Source: Helianthus annuus
Lineage: Eukaryota > Streptophyta > Magnoliopsida > Asterales > Asteraceae
DNA length: 64,000 nucleotides
NCBI RefSeq assembly: GCF_002127325.2
Contig: NC_035443.2
Coordinates: 118,112,646 to 118,176,645 of the forward strand
Direction of reading: 5' to 3'
Below are positions 54,988 to 64,000 of this stretch, piece by piece. The notes under the pieces were generated by a model, which worked only from the letters and a program-made list of their open reading frames with translations, made no database searches and had not been told where the DNA came from. The position numbers and the translations under genes are program-made. Each line of letters begins with the position of its first letter. Position 1 is the stretch's first letter.

Positions 54988-55464
54988 CTTTTAGCCATAT
55001 AAACATCACTTTGATCTCTTCCACCATTCATAGTACCGATATATTTGTACCGTTAATTCTTTTGTCATTTTTGGATTTTCAAATCTGTCACATTGTCATT
55101 TACATCATCGTCGCAGTCATCTTCTTCCAATCCTTCGACTCATTTGATTTACGCCCAACGGCCACCACAATCGCCATCTAAAGATGCCCACATCCCAAAC
55201 CCAAACGTGCCCGTTTCTTCCTGTTAATGCCACCAAGACTCACAGACGCATCGTATATCCGCGTTGGAATGCTACAAAATAACATAAATTTAAAAGTAAT
55301 TTTATTGCATTTGATTAATTTTTTTTTTATCTATAAAAGAATGGGAGTAGGAAGACAAAAGAGTCAATCACATGTACAATCTTGTCCCTTTAATAAACCA
55401 TTCGACACCCTGTTTTCACACAATGCCATCTCACCAAGATCTAATTATTAGATATAAATAAAAA

Positions 55465-55862
55465 AACCTTTTTTTTTTGAAAGGTGAACTTCATTAACCA
55501 ACCACCGAACCCGAAAACCGGGACGGCCGAACAAAAACAAAATTACATATTAACAAATTTACACCAATCTCCCCATTCAAAATTCCCTTTTTTGGCTCTA
55601 TACTTAAACCAAAAGAAACTAACTATCATAACTTCGCTAAACACCTCATCCACGCTACTACTAATACCGTTGAATCTGAGATTATTTCTAGTCTTCCACA
55701 AGACCCAACATGTAGAGATAACTATACCGTGAAGAGCCTTCCGCTCCGCCGAGCTTCTATCCCCCACTTTGTGAATCTCGAGGAGATCTCTAAATGAGAA
55801 GACGAAGAAATTGGGAATTCTACACCAAAAACTAATTTTTTCCCTAACTAATTGGGCCACAA
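55465..55862 (-). pseudogene. Second 5'-truncated LINE (zf-RVT C-terminus)
   Basis: On the minus strand a frame of about 105 codons ('FSFRDLLEIHKVGDRSSAER', 'STCWVLWKTRNNLRFN', 'WGDWCKFVNM') matches the C-terminus of the LINE ORF2 at 52581, but is clearly diverged from it. It is followed by a 3' UTR with 'gaacccgaaaaccggg' (plus strand) and a T-run at 55472-55481 marking the poly(A). No target duplication found. Confidence 0.7.
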
Positions 55863-56034
55863 TTCAATCATATTATTATAAATTCGGGCAATGGGGCCAC
55901 TGTTTCAATCAGGCTCCCTTTTTCTACAAGTTTGGGTTTGTTAGGGGTATCCTTGGTATAAAACCGAAAAAAAAATACACTACTATTACGCACTTGAGCC
56001 GTAGCCCGTGCTATGGCTGCTAAAGCATTGGGTC

Positions 56035-56215
56035 CGCCCCTGGTTTGGTATGAGGTAATGTAATAGATGAGGGAACGAAATGGACGATGTAATGGAATAG
56101 ACAACGGAATGAAATTAATCATTCCATTCCATTGTGATATTTGGTTACTCAAATGTGAATAGAATGAATCATTACTATGTACAATTTGATAAGCAAAAAA
56201 AGACGAAGTAACGAA
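56035..56215. repeat. MITE-like 'GGTAATGGAATAGA' repeat, copy 1
   Basis: Contains 'gtaatggaatagaca', 'attccattccattgtgat' and 'gaatgaatcattac', collinear with 57800-57970. Probably a degraded MITE. Ends not resolved. Confidence 0.5.
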
Positions 56216-56288
56216 ACACAATTATATTAAAAACAACAAAAATATAATTGTCTCAATAATAATAATATATTAATAGTAAAACATAATA

Positions 56289-56706
56289 GAGTAAACTGCC
56301 ATTTTGGTCCCTGTGGTTTGATCACTTTTGCCACTTTATTCCAAAACTCAAACTTTTTGCATCTGGGTCCCTGTGGTTTCAGTTTTATTGCCATTTTGGT
56401 CCAAAAATGAAATCAGGTCATATTTGTCTTATAAAATCCTGCTATTTTGTCATTTTCCGCAGGGGCAAAATGATCATTTTTTTTTATAAATAAATACCAT
56501 ATTTTATAAGACAAATATGACCTGATTTGCCCCTGAGAAAAATGACAAAATTGCAGGATTTTATAAGACAAATATGACCTGATTTCATTTTTGGACCAAA
56601 ATGGCAATAAAACTGAAATCACAGGGACCCAGATGCAAAAGGTTTGAGTTTTGGACTAAACTGACAAAAGTGACCAAACCTCAGGGACCAAAATGGCAGT
56701 TTACTC
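56289..56706. mobile_element. Foldback MITE with long inverted arms
   Basis: 418 bases: the left arm 'gagtaaactgccattttggt...' pairs with the right arm '...accaaaatggcagtttactc' for roughly 170 bases per side. The flanking 9-mers aacataata and aaaataata match at 8 of 9, suggesting a Mutator-type duplication, though the AT-rich context makes this weak. Confidence 0.78.
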
Positions 56707-56715
56707 AAAATAATA

Positions 56716-57270
56716 ATATAAATTTTGATATATATTAATATTAGTTTAATATTAATGATGTAAATATAAATATAAACATGTCTTGTTAGAACTAATGTTT
56801 TCGAAATGAAAAAAAAAAAAAAAAAATCCATGATTAGTTAACTTCAACCGGTCAATAAGACATAATTGTAATACCTACAAAAAATCATATATTTCCTATA
56901 AAATACACCCCATTGTGATTGATAGTTTGGTGTATGTTATATTACTCCTATTTGGCTATTTATTCCATCTTTTAGACTACATGTATGTCGTAGCGCCCCA
57001 TTTCACTTAGGCATGATGACGCGCACTCAACACCATTTCCAAAATGCTAAAACGGGGCGTTGTAGGTGGGTTCATTGGTTGCTTGGCGAGCGCCAACACA
57101 TGTAAGGTGGTGATGATTATGGCGATGACCGTAATGGCAGCGCTCATTTAAAAATATCAATCTTTATATATATTAATATAGATCATCCAACCAAAGCTCA
57201 TTCAACCCAATCACAACTCACAAAACATTCTAAACTCTCAAACACTTTCAACTCTCTCTACTTTTTCGTA
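56716..57270. other. Upstream of Harbinger pseudogene
   Basis: AT-rich, then a moderately GC-rich part (56995-57150, 'cgtagcgccccatttcac...') and a CT-rich leader ('actctcaaacactttcaactctctc') just before an ATG at 57274. Probably the 5' UTR of the transposase. Confidence 0.4.
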
Positions 57271-57273
57271 AAA

Positions 57274-57745
57274 ATGTCTTCCAACTTACCATCCAACTCA
57301 TCTCGTGAAAACGCATGAATGCTTAACTACTTGATTATCCAAGCCGCTAAGGAGGCAGTTCAATTTTTAAGAGACGAAGCTGAATTGTCTGAGCCACGTA
57401 CATCCAAGACAAGGACCATTTAAACGAGATTGGTTGGGTGTACATCAACGTTTGGTAGATGATTATTTTACTCAAAACCCTTTGTATGATGATACACACT
57501 TTTGGCGTCGCTTTCGTATGAGTCGCCGATTTTTTTTTTGAGAATTTTAGGTGATTTAGAACGTGAGTATACATATTTCAAACAAAAAGATGATGCAAAA
57601 TGTAAACTTGGATTCTCTAGTTTGCAAAAACATACAGCCGCACATTCGTCATCTGGCGTACGATATGGCAATGGATGCATGGGACGAGTATCTACAAATG
57701 TCAGAAAGAGTATGCCATGATAGTCTTGAAAATTTCTATGAAGGT
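57274..57745 (+). pseudogene. PIF/Harbinger transposase (HARBI1/ALP1-like) N-terminal remnant
   Basis: ATG at 57274 ('MSSNLPSNSSRENA') followed by a stop. Scattered frames then match the N-terminal part of plant Harbinger-type nucleases: 'FFLRILGDLEREYTYFKQKD', then in another frame 'IQPHIRHLAYDMAMDAWDEY' and 'LQMSERVCHDSLENFYEG', ending about 57745. At least four stops or frameshifts are needed to thread it, including one at the T-run near 57530. The DDE catalytic core is absent; the sequence is lost into a MITE-like region. Confidence 0.75.
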
Positions 57746-57797
57746 ATTGTTGTTGTTGTTTTAATTTATAATACTTGTATATAATACTTGAATATTA

Positions 57798-58172
57798 TTA
57801 GGGGTATGTTTGGTAGGGGGTAATGGAATAGACGGTGGATAGGAATGAAAGAGGTAATGAAATAGATGAGGTAATGGAATTGATCATTACCATTCCATGT
57901 CTTGTTTGGTTACTATGTGAGAATGGAATGAATCATTACTTGTTGTTGTTTGGTTGGCAAGAAAAGACGAAGGAAAAAAATCGGATGGCGGTGGTAAGTG
58001 GTGGGCAATGATGGTGGGTGTTGATAGGTGGCAGTTGTACCGGCGGCGGTGGTGGTGGGTGGAGATGGTGGCGGGTGGTGACAATGGCAGTGGTGGTGGA
58101 TGACGACGAGGTGGGTGGCAGCGTTGGCGATGGTGGTGGTGGCGGTGGCGATGATGGTGGGGGCGGTGGTCA
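57798..58172. repeat. MITE-like copy 2 plus GGT-rich microsatellite
   Basis: 57798-57970 resembles the repeat at 56035. From about 57985 to 58172 the sequence is an irregular GGTGGC/GATGGTGG microsatellite. It is cut at 58174 by a Gypsy LTR end. Confidence 0.6.
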
Positions 58173-58173
58173 G

Positions 58174-58665
58174 ATGTCACACCCCAACCGATGGCGGAAA
58201 CATCGGGGTGTGAGCACTAAGCGTTCAGATTGCTCATGAGATTCCATAACACTAAATAGTTTCATTATAAATTAGATTGATTCAAACATTGTCTAAAACC
58301 AAACAACCATCACAAAGTATCAAAGTACATCAAGTCTCAAATATTGTTCAAAAACTTAATTATCTAGATGAGTTTCTAAGCATCATCCTGGCTTGATTCC
58401 AAGAATCCTAGCATCCTGTCAGCCTGCAACATGTATTAAAATAGAGTTAGTACAAAATGTACCGGCGAGTATACAAGTTGGTATAATAGCATATAGATTA
58501 AAACAACTCGTATCCATAATGTGAATGATAAGAATAGTTTCAGCCATGCTAGTGTTCGCAGTCCACCGAGTGATAGCCCAAGTATCCCGATGCTTTGTTG
58601 TTTTCCCAAGTCTCAAGGAAAACTAGAATCCTCCTAACAATACCCCCGAGAATAATGGGGAGGTG
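58174..58665 (-). mobile_element. Tekay-like LTR 3'-end fragment
   Basis: Reads TGTCACACCCCAACCGATGGCGGAAACATCGGGGTGTG on plus: the reverse complement of the conserved LTR terminus at 27680-27711. Further in, 58375-58450 matches the 'ttgctggaatcaagctagga' and 'tgtgacaggtgcttaggat' region of those LTRs. Only part of the LTR is present. Confidence 0.72.
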
Positions 58666-58670
58666 CATCT

Positions 58671-58840
58671 TGTCACACTCCAACCGATGACGGAAACATC
58701 GGGGCATGGCACTGAGCGAAACAAATTGTCCAAGAGATATCCATAACAACTAATATTACCGAATTGTTGATCAGTTCTGTTTAGACATAATGGAAAACAT
58801 GAAAACATACATTTGATTGCATCAATACAGGCCAGCATAG
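58671..58840 (-). mobile_element. Second Tekay-like LTR terminus fragment
   Basis: TGTCACACTCCAACCGATGACGG... followed by 'gcactgagcgaaacaaattgtcc', the inverse of the LTR terminal 50 bases seen at 16430-16477. It abuts the previous fragment. Confidence 0.65.
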
Positions 58841-59178
58841 AATCCAGATAGAGACGCAGTATTGGTGTTTGACATGAGTGTCAGCTTGGTCTGGTTCCTC
58901 CTTAGGGTGCAATCTGATGATGGTGATGAAGAAACCGATAAAGGGTAATCGGTTGAGGAGAGGAGGCGATTGATGTTATGAGTAATTAGGTTATGTGAAA
59001 GTCTAACCCTTTAACCTCCACATTATTCTCCTTATATAAGCACCCAAGAGGAAACCCTAATTAGTTAATAAGGGTAATTAGGCCCATTAACAATTACCAA
59101 CTAATTATTTAATAGGTTGTTATATATTTTGATCTATATAATGTAAATGATTATAATGGCTACTAGATTAAATATAAC

Positions 59179-59214
<36 letters not shown>

Positions 59215-59224
59215 ATCTTACATT
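58841..59224 (-). other. Possible LTR of a minus-strand retrotransposon
   Basis: Ends 'tttaatcttaca' and is followed by 'ttctcccacttagcc': on the minus strand that is a PPT-like AAGTGGGAGAA followed by TGTAAGATTAAA. A TATA-like 'cttatataag' lies near 59030. It holds the (AT)n tract. The other LTR end was not fixed. Confidence 0.4.
59181..59212. repeat. (AT)n microsatellite
   Basis: About 15 AT units in a row. Confidence 0.9.
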
Positions 59225-61705
59225 CTCCCACTTAGCCGAGTAATCATTTACTATGAGTATTAGATAAGCCTGATCAGAAGTTAACACTCATTTTAGCCTT
59301 AAACAAGTACTATAGCAGAGAAATACAGCCGCTGAATCATTATGCGACTCAAGACCCCCATTAGTCATACTATAGCCTTAATTTAAAACCTAATCGTCAT
59401 GATCAAAATACGCATAAGCCCTTTGTTTGATTGGTAACTTTATTTGTCTATATGCCATTATGTCGACTTGACATATTCTTAGAGATATACAAAATCAAAC
59501 TAATGAGGAAAATTAACTAATACTTAGTCATTCATAGTACGATATGCAATTGCGCACGGCCATTAATTAATACCCGTCTATGAGCTCTCTTAATAAGACT
59601 TATGGGTAATAGCCCTTCAGTTATAGGATCCTTAAGCATATCATGAATGTATTCGATACAAAACTTAGTTTCCTCAATTCGTTCATAAACGAATAATTAA
59701 TTGCGTATCGAAATTCAATGCCACACCTCTTGAACTGTTACTGTTCAAGGAGTCATGGTAGCTAACTTTATCACACTAAGTCTTCAAAACATTAATTATA
59801 TGGAATTAATAAACTTATGAGTCCACTGATAAATTTCCAACAACATTTAGTGACTAAATTATGTCGTTATAACTTAGGTTGTTAATATCAGTGCATTATG
59901 ACTCCTCCATGAGATAGGTTTTGTCTGCTGACATAAAGATATACCCAAAATTACATTTTGTCATCTTCGAATATTACAAAGTTAAAGTAATAAACCGGTT
60001 TTAATTCTCACTTCTTCTTCAAATTGTAGCCTCTCGTTTCTTTTAAAGATATTGTAATACTCTATTAGATCATTCATATTAATCAGGACATATCTAGTGT
60101 GTGGCAATGTGAGTAATATCTAAACGAGTATAGACTTGAATTTACATAAGGCTTCCAATTAATGAAACGTAAGGAAATAATCTCATTTATCCTATTACCC
60201 TCTAAAGGAGAGCAGTATTGTTTGTTACATATGTAAGGAACCATTTAAGGTTAAACTTATGGAATGAAACTAACGTCCCATTGGGTCCATCTTGGTATAT
60301 TATGATATCAATCACGTAAGAGATATCTCTGAGATCTATTATATCAAATTTTGTGTTAACAATGCTTTGACTTATGTAACATATACTTGTCAAAAGAATA
60401 TCATCTATATAGACAAGTTTATCTTAGTTGCTCCCACTCATTTTGAGGTAGGTACATTAATCCATTTGATTCTTGATGAAAATAATTACGTTAAGATTTC
60501 ATCACATTATGATGTTTGCATTAACCCATACATGGATTTTATTGGCTTACAAACAAAGTGTTCTTTAACCTTCAGTTTGGAACTTTCAGGTTGATTTATG
60601 AACATGTAAATATGTCAGCCATTTGTTAGGGAAAATTGTTTTTAATGTTCATCTAATGTAGCCTTAAACTATTATAAGCTACTAGAACAGTGATGATCCT
60701 CAAAGAAAACTTTGATAATTTATCTCTTCCTAAGTATAACCTTTGACAATCAATCATGCTTCTTAGTGTCTTAACGTTTGTATCAGGATTTGGTTTAGTT
60801 ATGAACACTCTTAGGTAATTCAATCAAATCCCAAACGTTATATGAACACATAAAATCAGTTTTACTAGAAAACAATTTTATTCCATTCAGAAGATTGATT
60901 GACGCTAATGGCTTAATTAGAAGAGATAGGATCAGTAAACTTTTCCAAAATCCGTTTCAACTTTAGTTAGGGAGGTTATATAATCATCAAAGTTAGTAAG
61001 CTTTTAAACCTAGATGACCCCCTGAGTTGATTATTGGGTTTGTTAGAAGTTTCAGTTTTATGGATTAGCTCTTGGTTAGGTTGCTATCATTTTCAGGATT
61101 ATAAGTTTGTAAAAGTTGGTGTAGTATGGTGTACAAGAGGTGTGATCAGAGTTAAATTCAGAGTGAAATTTAATGACACTCTTCCCCCCGCCTCTTGTAT
61201 TCCTTGCAGGTCATAATAAGGACTTTGACTGCCCCCACTAACCTTAGAAATCTTTAGGAACTCAGCATGCTTAGGGTCAATATTTAACGACCAACAAATT
61301 CTAATAGAGAAAACAAATTAATGACATCAGTCTTTGTAGTTTCTCTTATTGAGGAGTATGTTAGTGTTAGGTAAGAAATCTAAGTGTGCCCACAATTAAG
61401 AAATAATGAAACTTTTGTAAGTGTAGCATTATATTTTAAGGAGACAAGTTTTGATGGAACAGTGCCGTGATGGAGCGGTGTCTTGTACAAGAGGTGTAAA
61501 TTTAGGTAATGTAAAATTTTCACTCCCCCACCTCTTTCAACTATTGCAAGTTATTATTAAGACACTTAATGCTCCCACTGATCTTTAATATCTCTAGAAT
61601 GCTACAAGAGAAGTTTCAATGAGGTACGTGACGTGGGAACCTATCATATATACGTTAGACTTTGTTTGATTCCTTTAATGTCCAGATGTCATAAGAAAAA
61701 CTTAG
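59225..61705 (-). other. Long non-coding stretch, degenerate element interior
   Basis: About 2.5 kb with no convincing ORF on either strand. 'ctcccact'-type words recur (59227, 60431, 61573; variants 61191, 61232 and 61523). 'cttgtattccttgcagg' and 'tacaagaggtgt' phrases are repeated near 61130-61200 and 61477-61500. It looks like the interior of a non-autonomous or extremely decayed LTR element. Small frames at 60202-60594 are not supported. Confidence 0.4.
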
Positions 61706-62161
61706 TGTTGGTGCACTTACGTCTGTCGACTACATCTTTCACCGAGTCTTAGAGTTGGATAGATTAGACATGACACGAAAACCTAGAAACTCATGTTTTG
61801 AATAGGTTCGCTTATGTGTTCATAGCTAGGTTCGCTTTTGTGTCTTTGTCTAGATCAGGTTCGCTTGTATGAACACAACAGGTTCGCTTATACGGTCATG
61901 ACCATATAAGCGGATCTCCTTCATCTATATATATAGGGGTCTTTCAAGCGAACCTAGAACACATAGTTTACGGTGTATTCTTCCGGTGAGCCACGAAGTG
62001 CTGCCGAAGTGCTGTCAGACTTTGTAATTGTTCTCAAGATCAATAAAACAACAAGTTTAAAGTGAATCCAGCTAGAATAGCACCAAATCATTAGTTTCCG
62101 CCTCTTGATTTGGATAGGAATTCTTCTGATCGACTCAAACAGGGCCGAACGCGATCCTACA
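61706..62161 (+). mobile_element. 5' LTR of plus-strand Sirevirus-like Copia element
   Basis: 456 bases from TGTTGGTGCACTTACGTC to GCGATCCTACA. The next bases give a tRNA-Met primer site, confirming a 5' LTR. It contains a 'tatatatata' TATA region (about 61926) and repeated 'aggttcgctt' words. Related to the LTRs at 4671-5086 and 11332-11744. The 3' LTR lies beyond the window. Confidence 0.88.
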
Positions 62162-62163
62162 AG

Positions 62164-62175
62164 TGGTATCAGAGC
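62164..62175 (+). promoter_or_regulatory. Primer binding site, initiator tRNA-Met
   Basis: TGGTATCAGAGC, two bases after the LTR end. Confidence 0.9.
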
Positions 62176-62702
62176 TCAGGAGGAGGAGTTCTTGCCATTT
62201 TAGCTGCATTTCATCTATTTTCTACACTTTCTTCATATTTTCAAAATTTTTCATGGTAAAATCAGCTCATAATCACACACTGCACTCGGAATCATGAACT
62301 AGTAAACCCTTGAAGTTTTCAGATCTAAAATCGACCTAGAAAGTAGGATTTTAGGTGATTCGCTTATACGTGCATGTTCAAAAGTGACATCAGCAAGCAT
62401 GTTCGCTTCAAATAACAAGACAGGTCCGCTCTTTTGGACATTCTTTTTAGTAGGTCCACTTGAAAATTCAATCAGGTTCGCTCGAAGGAACAGGTTCGCT
62501 CCAAAAACAATCAGGTCCGTTCCAAATTATCTGATAGATTCGCTTCAAAAGTAGATCCGCTCCAAATTACCTCACAGGTCCGCTCAAAGAGATCCGCTCG
62601 AACAGACACTTTGGAGGTTCACTTATTGTGACAACTAGTGTTTCGCTTATTTGAACATATTGCCTAATACTTGGATATTTTGTGAACTTTGAACATTGAA
62701 CA
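62176..62702 (+). repeat. Copia leader with repeated (A/G)G(A/G)TTCGCT(T/C) motif
   Basis: The untranslated leader between PBS and gag. From 62350 to 62660 it has about a dozen degenerate copies of a 10-11 base word, consensus AGGTTCGCTCC/AGGTCCGCTC, at 15-35 base spacing. The same word occurs in the LTR (61804-61960). Confidence 0.7.
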
Positions 62703-64000
62703 ATGGACACTGAATTCTATAATGCTTTTGCTAGCCCGATCTCAATGACTCAAAGTGCTTTGATTGAAAATGAAACCGGAACATCTCAGAAACCACCCAA
62801 ACTCATGGATATCGATGATTATAACGTGTGGTCTGAACGTTTTGGAAACTGGGTTGAGGCCTATCACTTAGATGCGTGGGAACACACTGAAGAGCCATAT
62901 GAAAGACCCACAAGAAACAACAAAGAGTTATCAATTCGGGAGATGAGTACGGAAGACAAAAATAAATATCGAGATGAGAAACTCATGGTGAGTCTGCTTC
63001 AGCAAGCGATAAAAGAAGATATTTTGATCTTGCTTCAACATGATGGAACTGCTTACTCAATCTGGACAGAATTGGAAGCAAAATTCGTTGGAAGTGATGA
63101 TATGCTCAAAAATAAAATGTCTCTCATGAAGAAAGAGTTTGATCTGTTTCGTGGTCTAAAGTCTGAAAACACCAAGCAAATTATTGATAGATATTGTAAC
63201 TTGGTGAGAAACATGTCAAAACTTGGAATTAAGAAAGATACTAATGAATTGGTTGAAAAACTTGCAGATGCACTTCCACATGAAACATGGGGAACGTTTC
63301 TGATGATGCTGAGATCCAACAGAAAGGATTACAAGAATATGACACTGGGAGATTTCATTAAACACCTGGAAGCTCAAGAGATGGAGCAAAGGAAGATTGC
63401 CAGGATGAAGAATTACGATGGAGAACAGGATATCAGCTTGTACTACAAGGGTGGTGTTCCTGGATCAACAAATCATTCTCCGAAAATCGAAACTGCTTTC
63501 AGTGTTAAAGACTCCTGAGAAGAAGTCATCCCAAGGATCAAGCAGCACAAGATTTTCATCTTTCGATCCAAACATTTCTGTAACAAAGAATGGAAGAAAA
63601 CTTCAGTGCAACATTGTTCTTAGTATTGAAAATGATGAAGATTACACTGAAGAGATTGCTAAAAATCAAATGTCTTTGTTGGGAATGGTGTTGGAGTCGT
63701 ATAGTAGTTTTGTGGCTGGAAAGATCGGTAATCCAATGCTCACGAAAGAGGATTACGATCAAATTGATGCCGAGGAAATGGAATTAATGGACATTAAATG
63801 GTGTATGGCTAGCGTGATGAGACGAGCTGAAAAGTTTAAGCAAATAACGGGAAGAGATGATTTCCGTGATGCAAATGTTTCAACTTTAGGATTTGATAAA
63901 TCTAAAGTTACGTGTTTTCGTTGCAGGGAAAAGGGGCATTTCAAGAGGGAGTGCAAAAATCGTGAAGCTACCGGAGCCCAAAATCCTTTCGGAAACAACG
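62703..64000 (+). pseudogene. Copia gag (UBN2-type), frameshifted, cut by window end
   Basis: ATG at 62703 begins a Copia gag: 'MDIDDYNVWSERFGNWVEAY', 'LMVSLLQQAIKEDILILLQH', 'AYSIWTELEAKFVGSD', 'NMTLGDFIKHLEAQEMEQRK', typical of the UBN2/Retrotran gag fold. The frame stops at 63518, but the same protein continues in another frame from about 63500 to the window end, so a one-base indel lies near 63490-63515. That frame ends in the CCHC knuckle 'CFRCREKGHFKREC' (about 63910). Pol would follow outside the window. Gag assembles the cytoplasmic virus-like particle. Confidence 0.88.

Noticed and set aside
57887..58239. Histidine-rich minus ORF and glycine-rich plus ORF
   Set aside because: Both arise from the GGTGG microsatellite.
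60202..60594. Short ORFs on both strands in the non-coding stretch
   Set aside because: No recognisable motif, overlapping in opposite strands, codon use like the AT-rich background.

Overview
The window is plant nuclear DNA, from a eudicot. The evidence is one spliced nuclear gene with canonical GT-AG introns, LTR retrotransposons of plant-specific lineages (Ty3/Gypsy Tekay-like and Tat-like, Ty1/Copia Sirevirus-like), an autonomous-type Helitron relic, hAT, Mutator and PIF/Harbinger derivatives, and 5'-truncated L1-type LINEs. The style of the repeats fits Asteraceae, but this is an impression and not a demonstrated fact. Most of the window is nested transposon sequence. Only one gene looks intact and cellular: U1 snRNP protein C (coding exons 45283-49744).

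Layout. 1-5788: a decayed Helitron Rep/helicase. Its 5' coding part is duplicated head to head as a palindrome of about 2.1 kb, and its helicase part holds a 416-bp solo Copia LTR with a 5-bp target duplication. 6072-9784: a degenerate, intron-containing B3-domain gene bracketed by an inverted pair of hairpins, possibly a gene carried by a Helitron. 9800-30049: remains of a Sirevirus-like element. Its long threonine-rich/coiled-coil extra ORF survives in two pieces (about 10065-11331 and 27712-29263), followed by a 737-bp 3' LTR. Between the pieces lie a truncated minus-strand Sirevirus (11332-14689) and a Tekay-like Gypsy element with LTRs of about 2.5 kb (14690-27711). A related 2829-bp solo LTR interrupts that element's RNase H region.

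30050-43108: a minus-strand Tekay-like gag-pol fragment, split between gag and protease by a complete 10,972-bp Tat-lineage Gypsy element on the plus strand (30787-41758; AGTAT target duplication, two 436-437-bp LTRs). Besides broken gag-pol with two RNase H domains, this element carries a multi-exon gene on the opposite strand between pol and the 3' LTR, with its own TATA box.

43345-58174: the gene-containing part. A 1.2-kb Mutator-like non-autonomous element with an exact 9-bp target duplication lies just upstream of the U1-C gene. The U1-C introns have been enlarged by several MITE-like elements, including two copies of one family in two different introns. Downstream are a Tourist-like MITE, hAT-like MITEs, a foldback element, two truncated LINEs (one with a 16-bp target duplication) and a Harbinger transposase pseudogene. 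58174-61705: Gypsy LTR stubs and a long non-coding stretch resembling a retrotransposon internal region. 61706-64000: the 5' end of a plus-strand Copia element (LTR, tRNA-Met PBS, gag), cut by the window edge. Its LTR is related to the solo LTR at 4671 and the minus-strand LTR at 11332.

Nearly every transposon ORF has stops or frameshifts, so the window records successive insertions, deletions and LTR-LTR recombination. All family assignments come from reading translations and boundaries by eye; no database search was possible.
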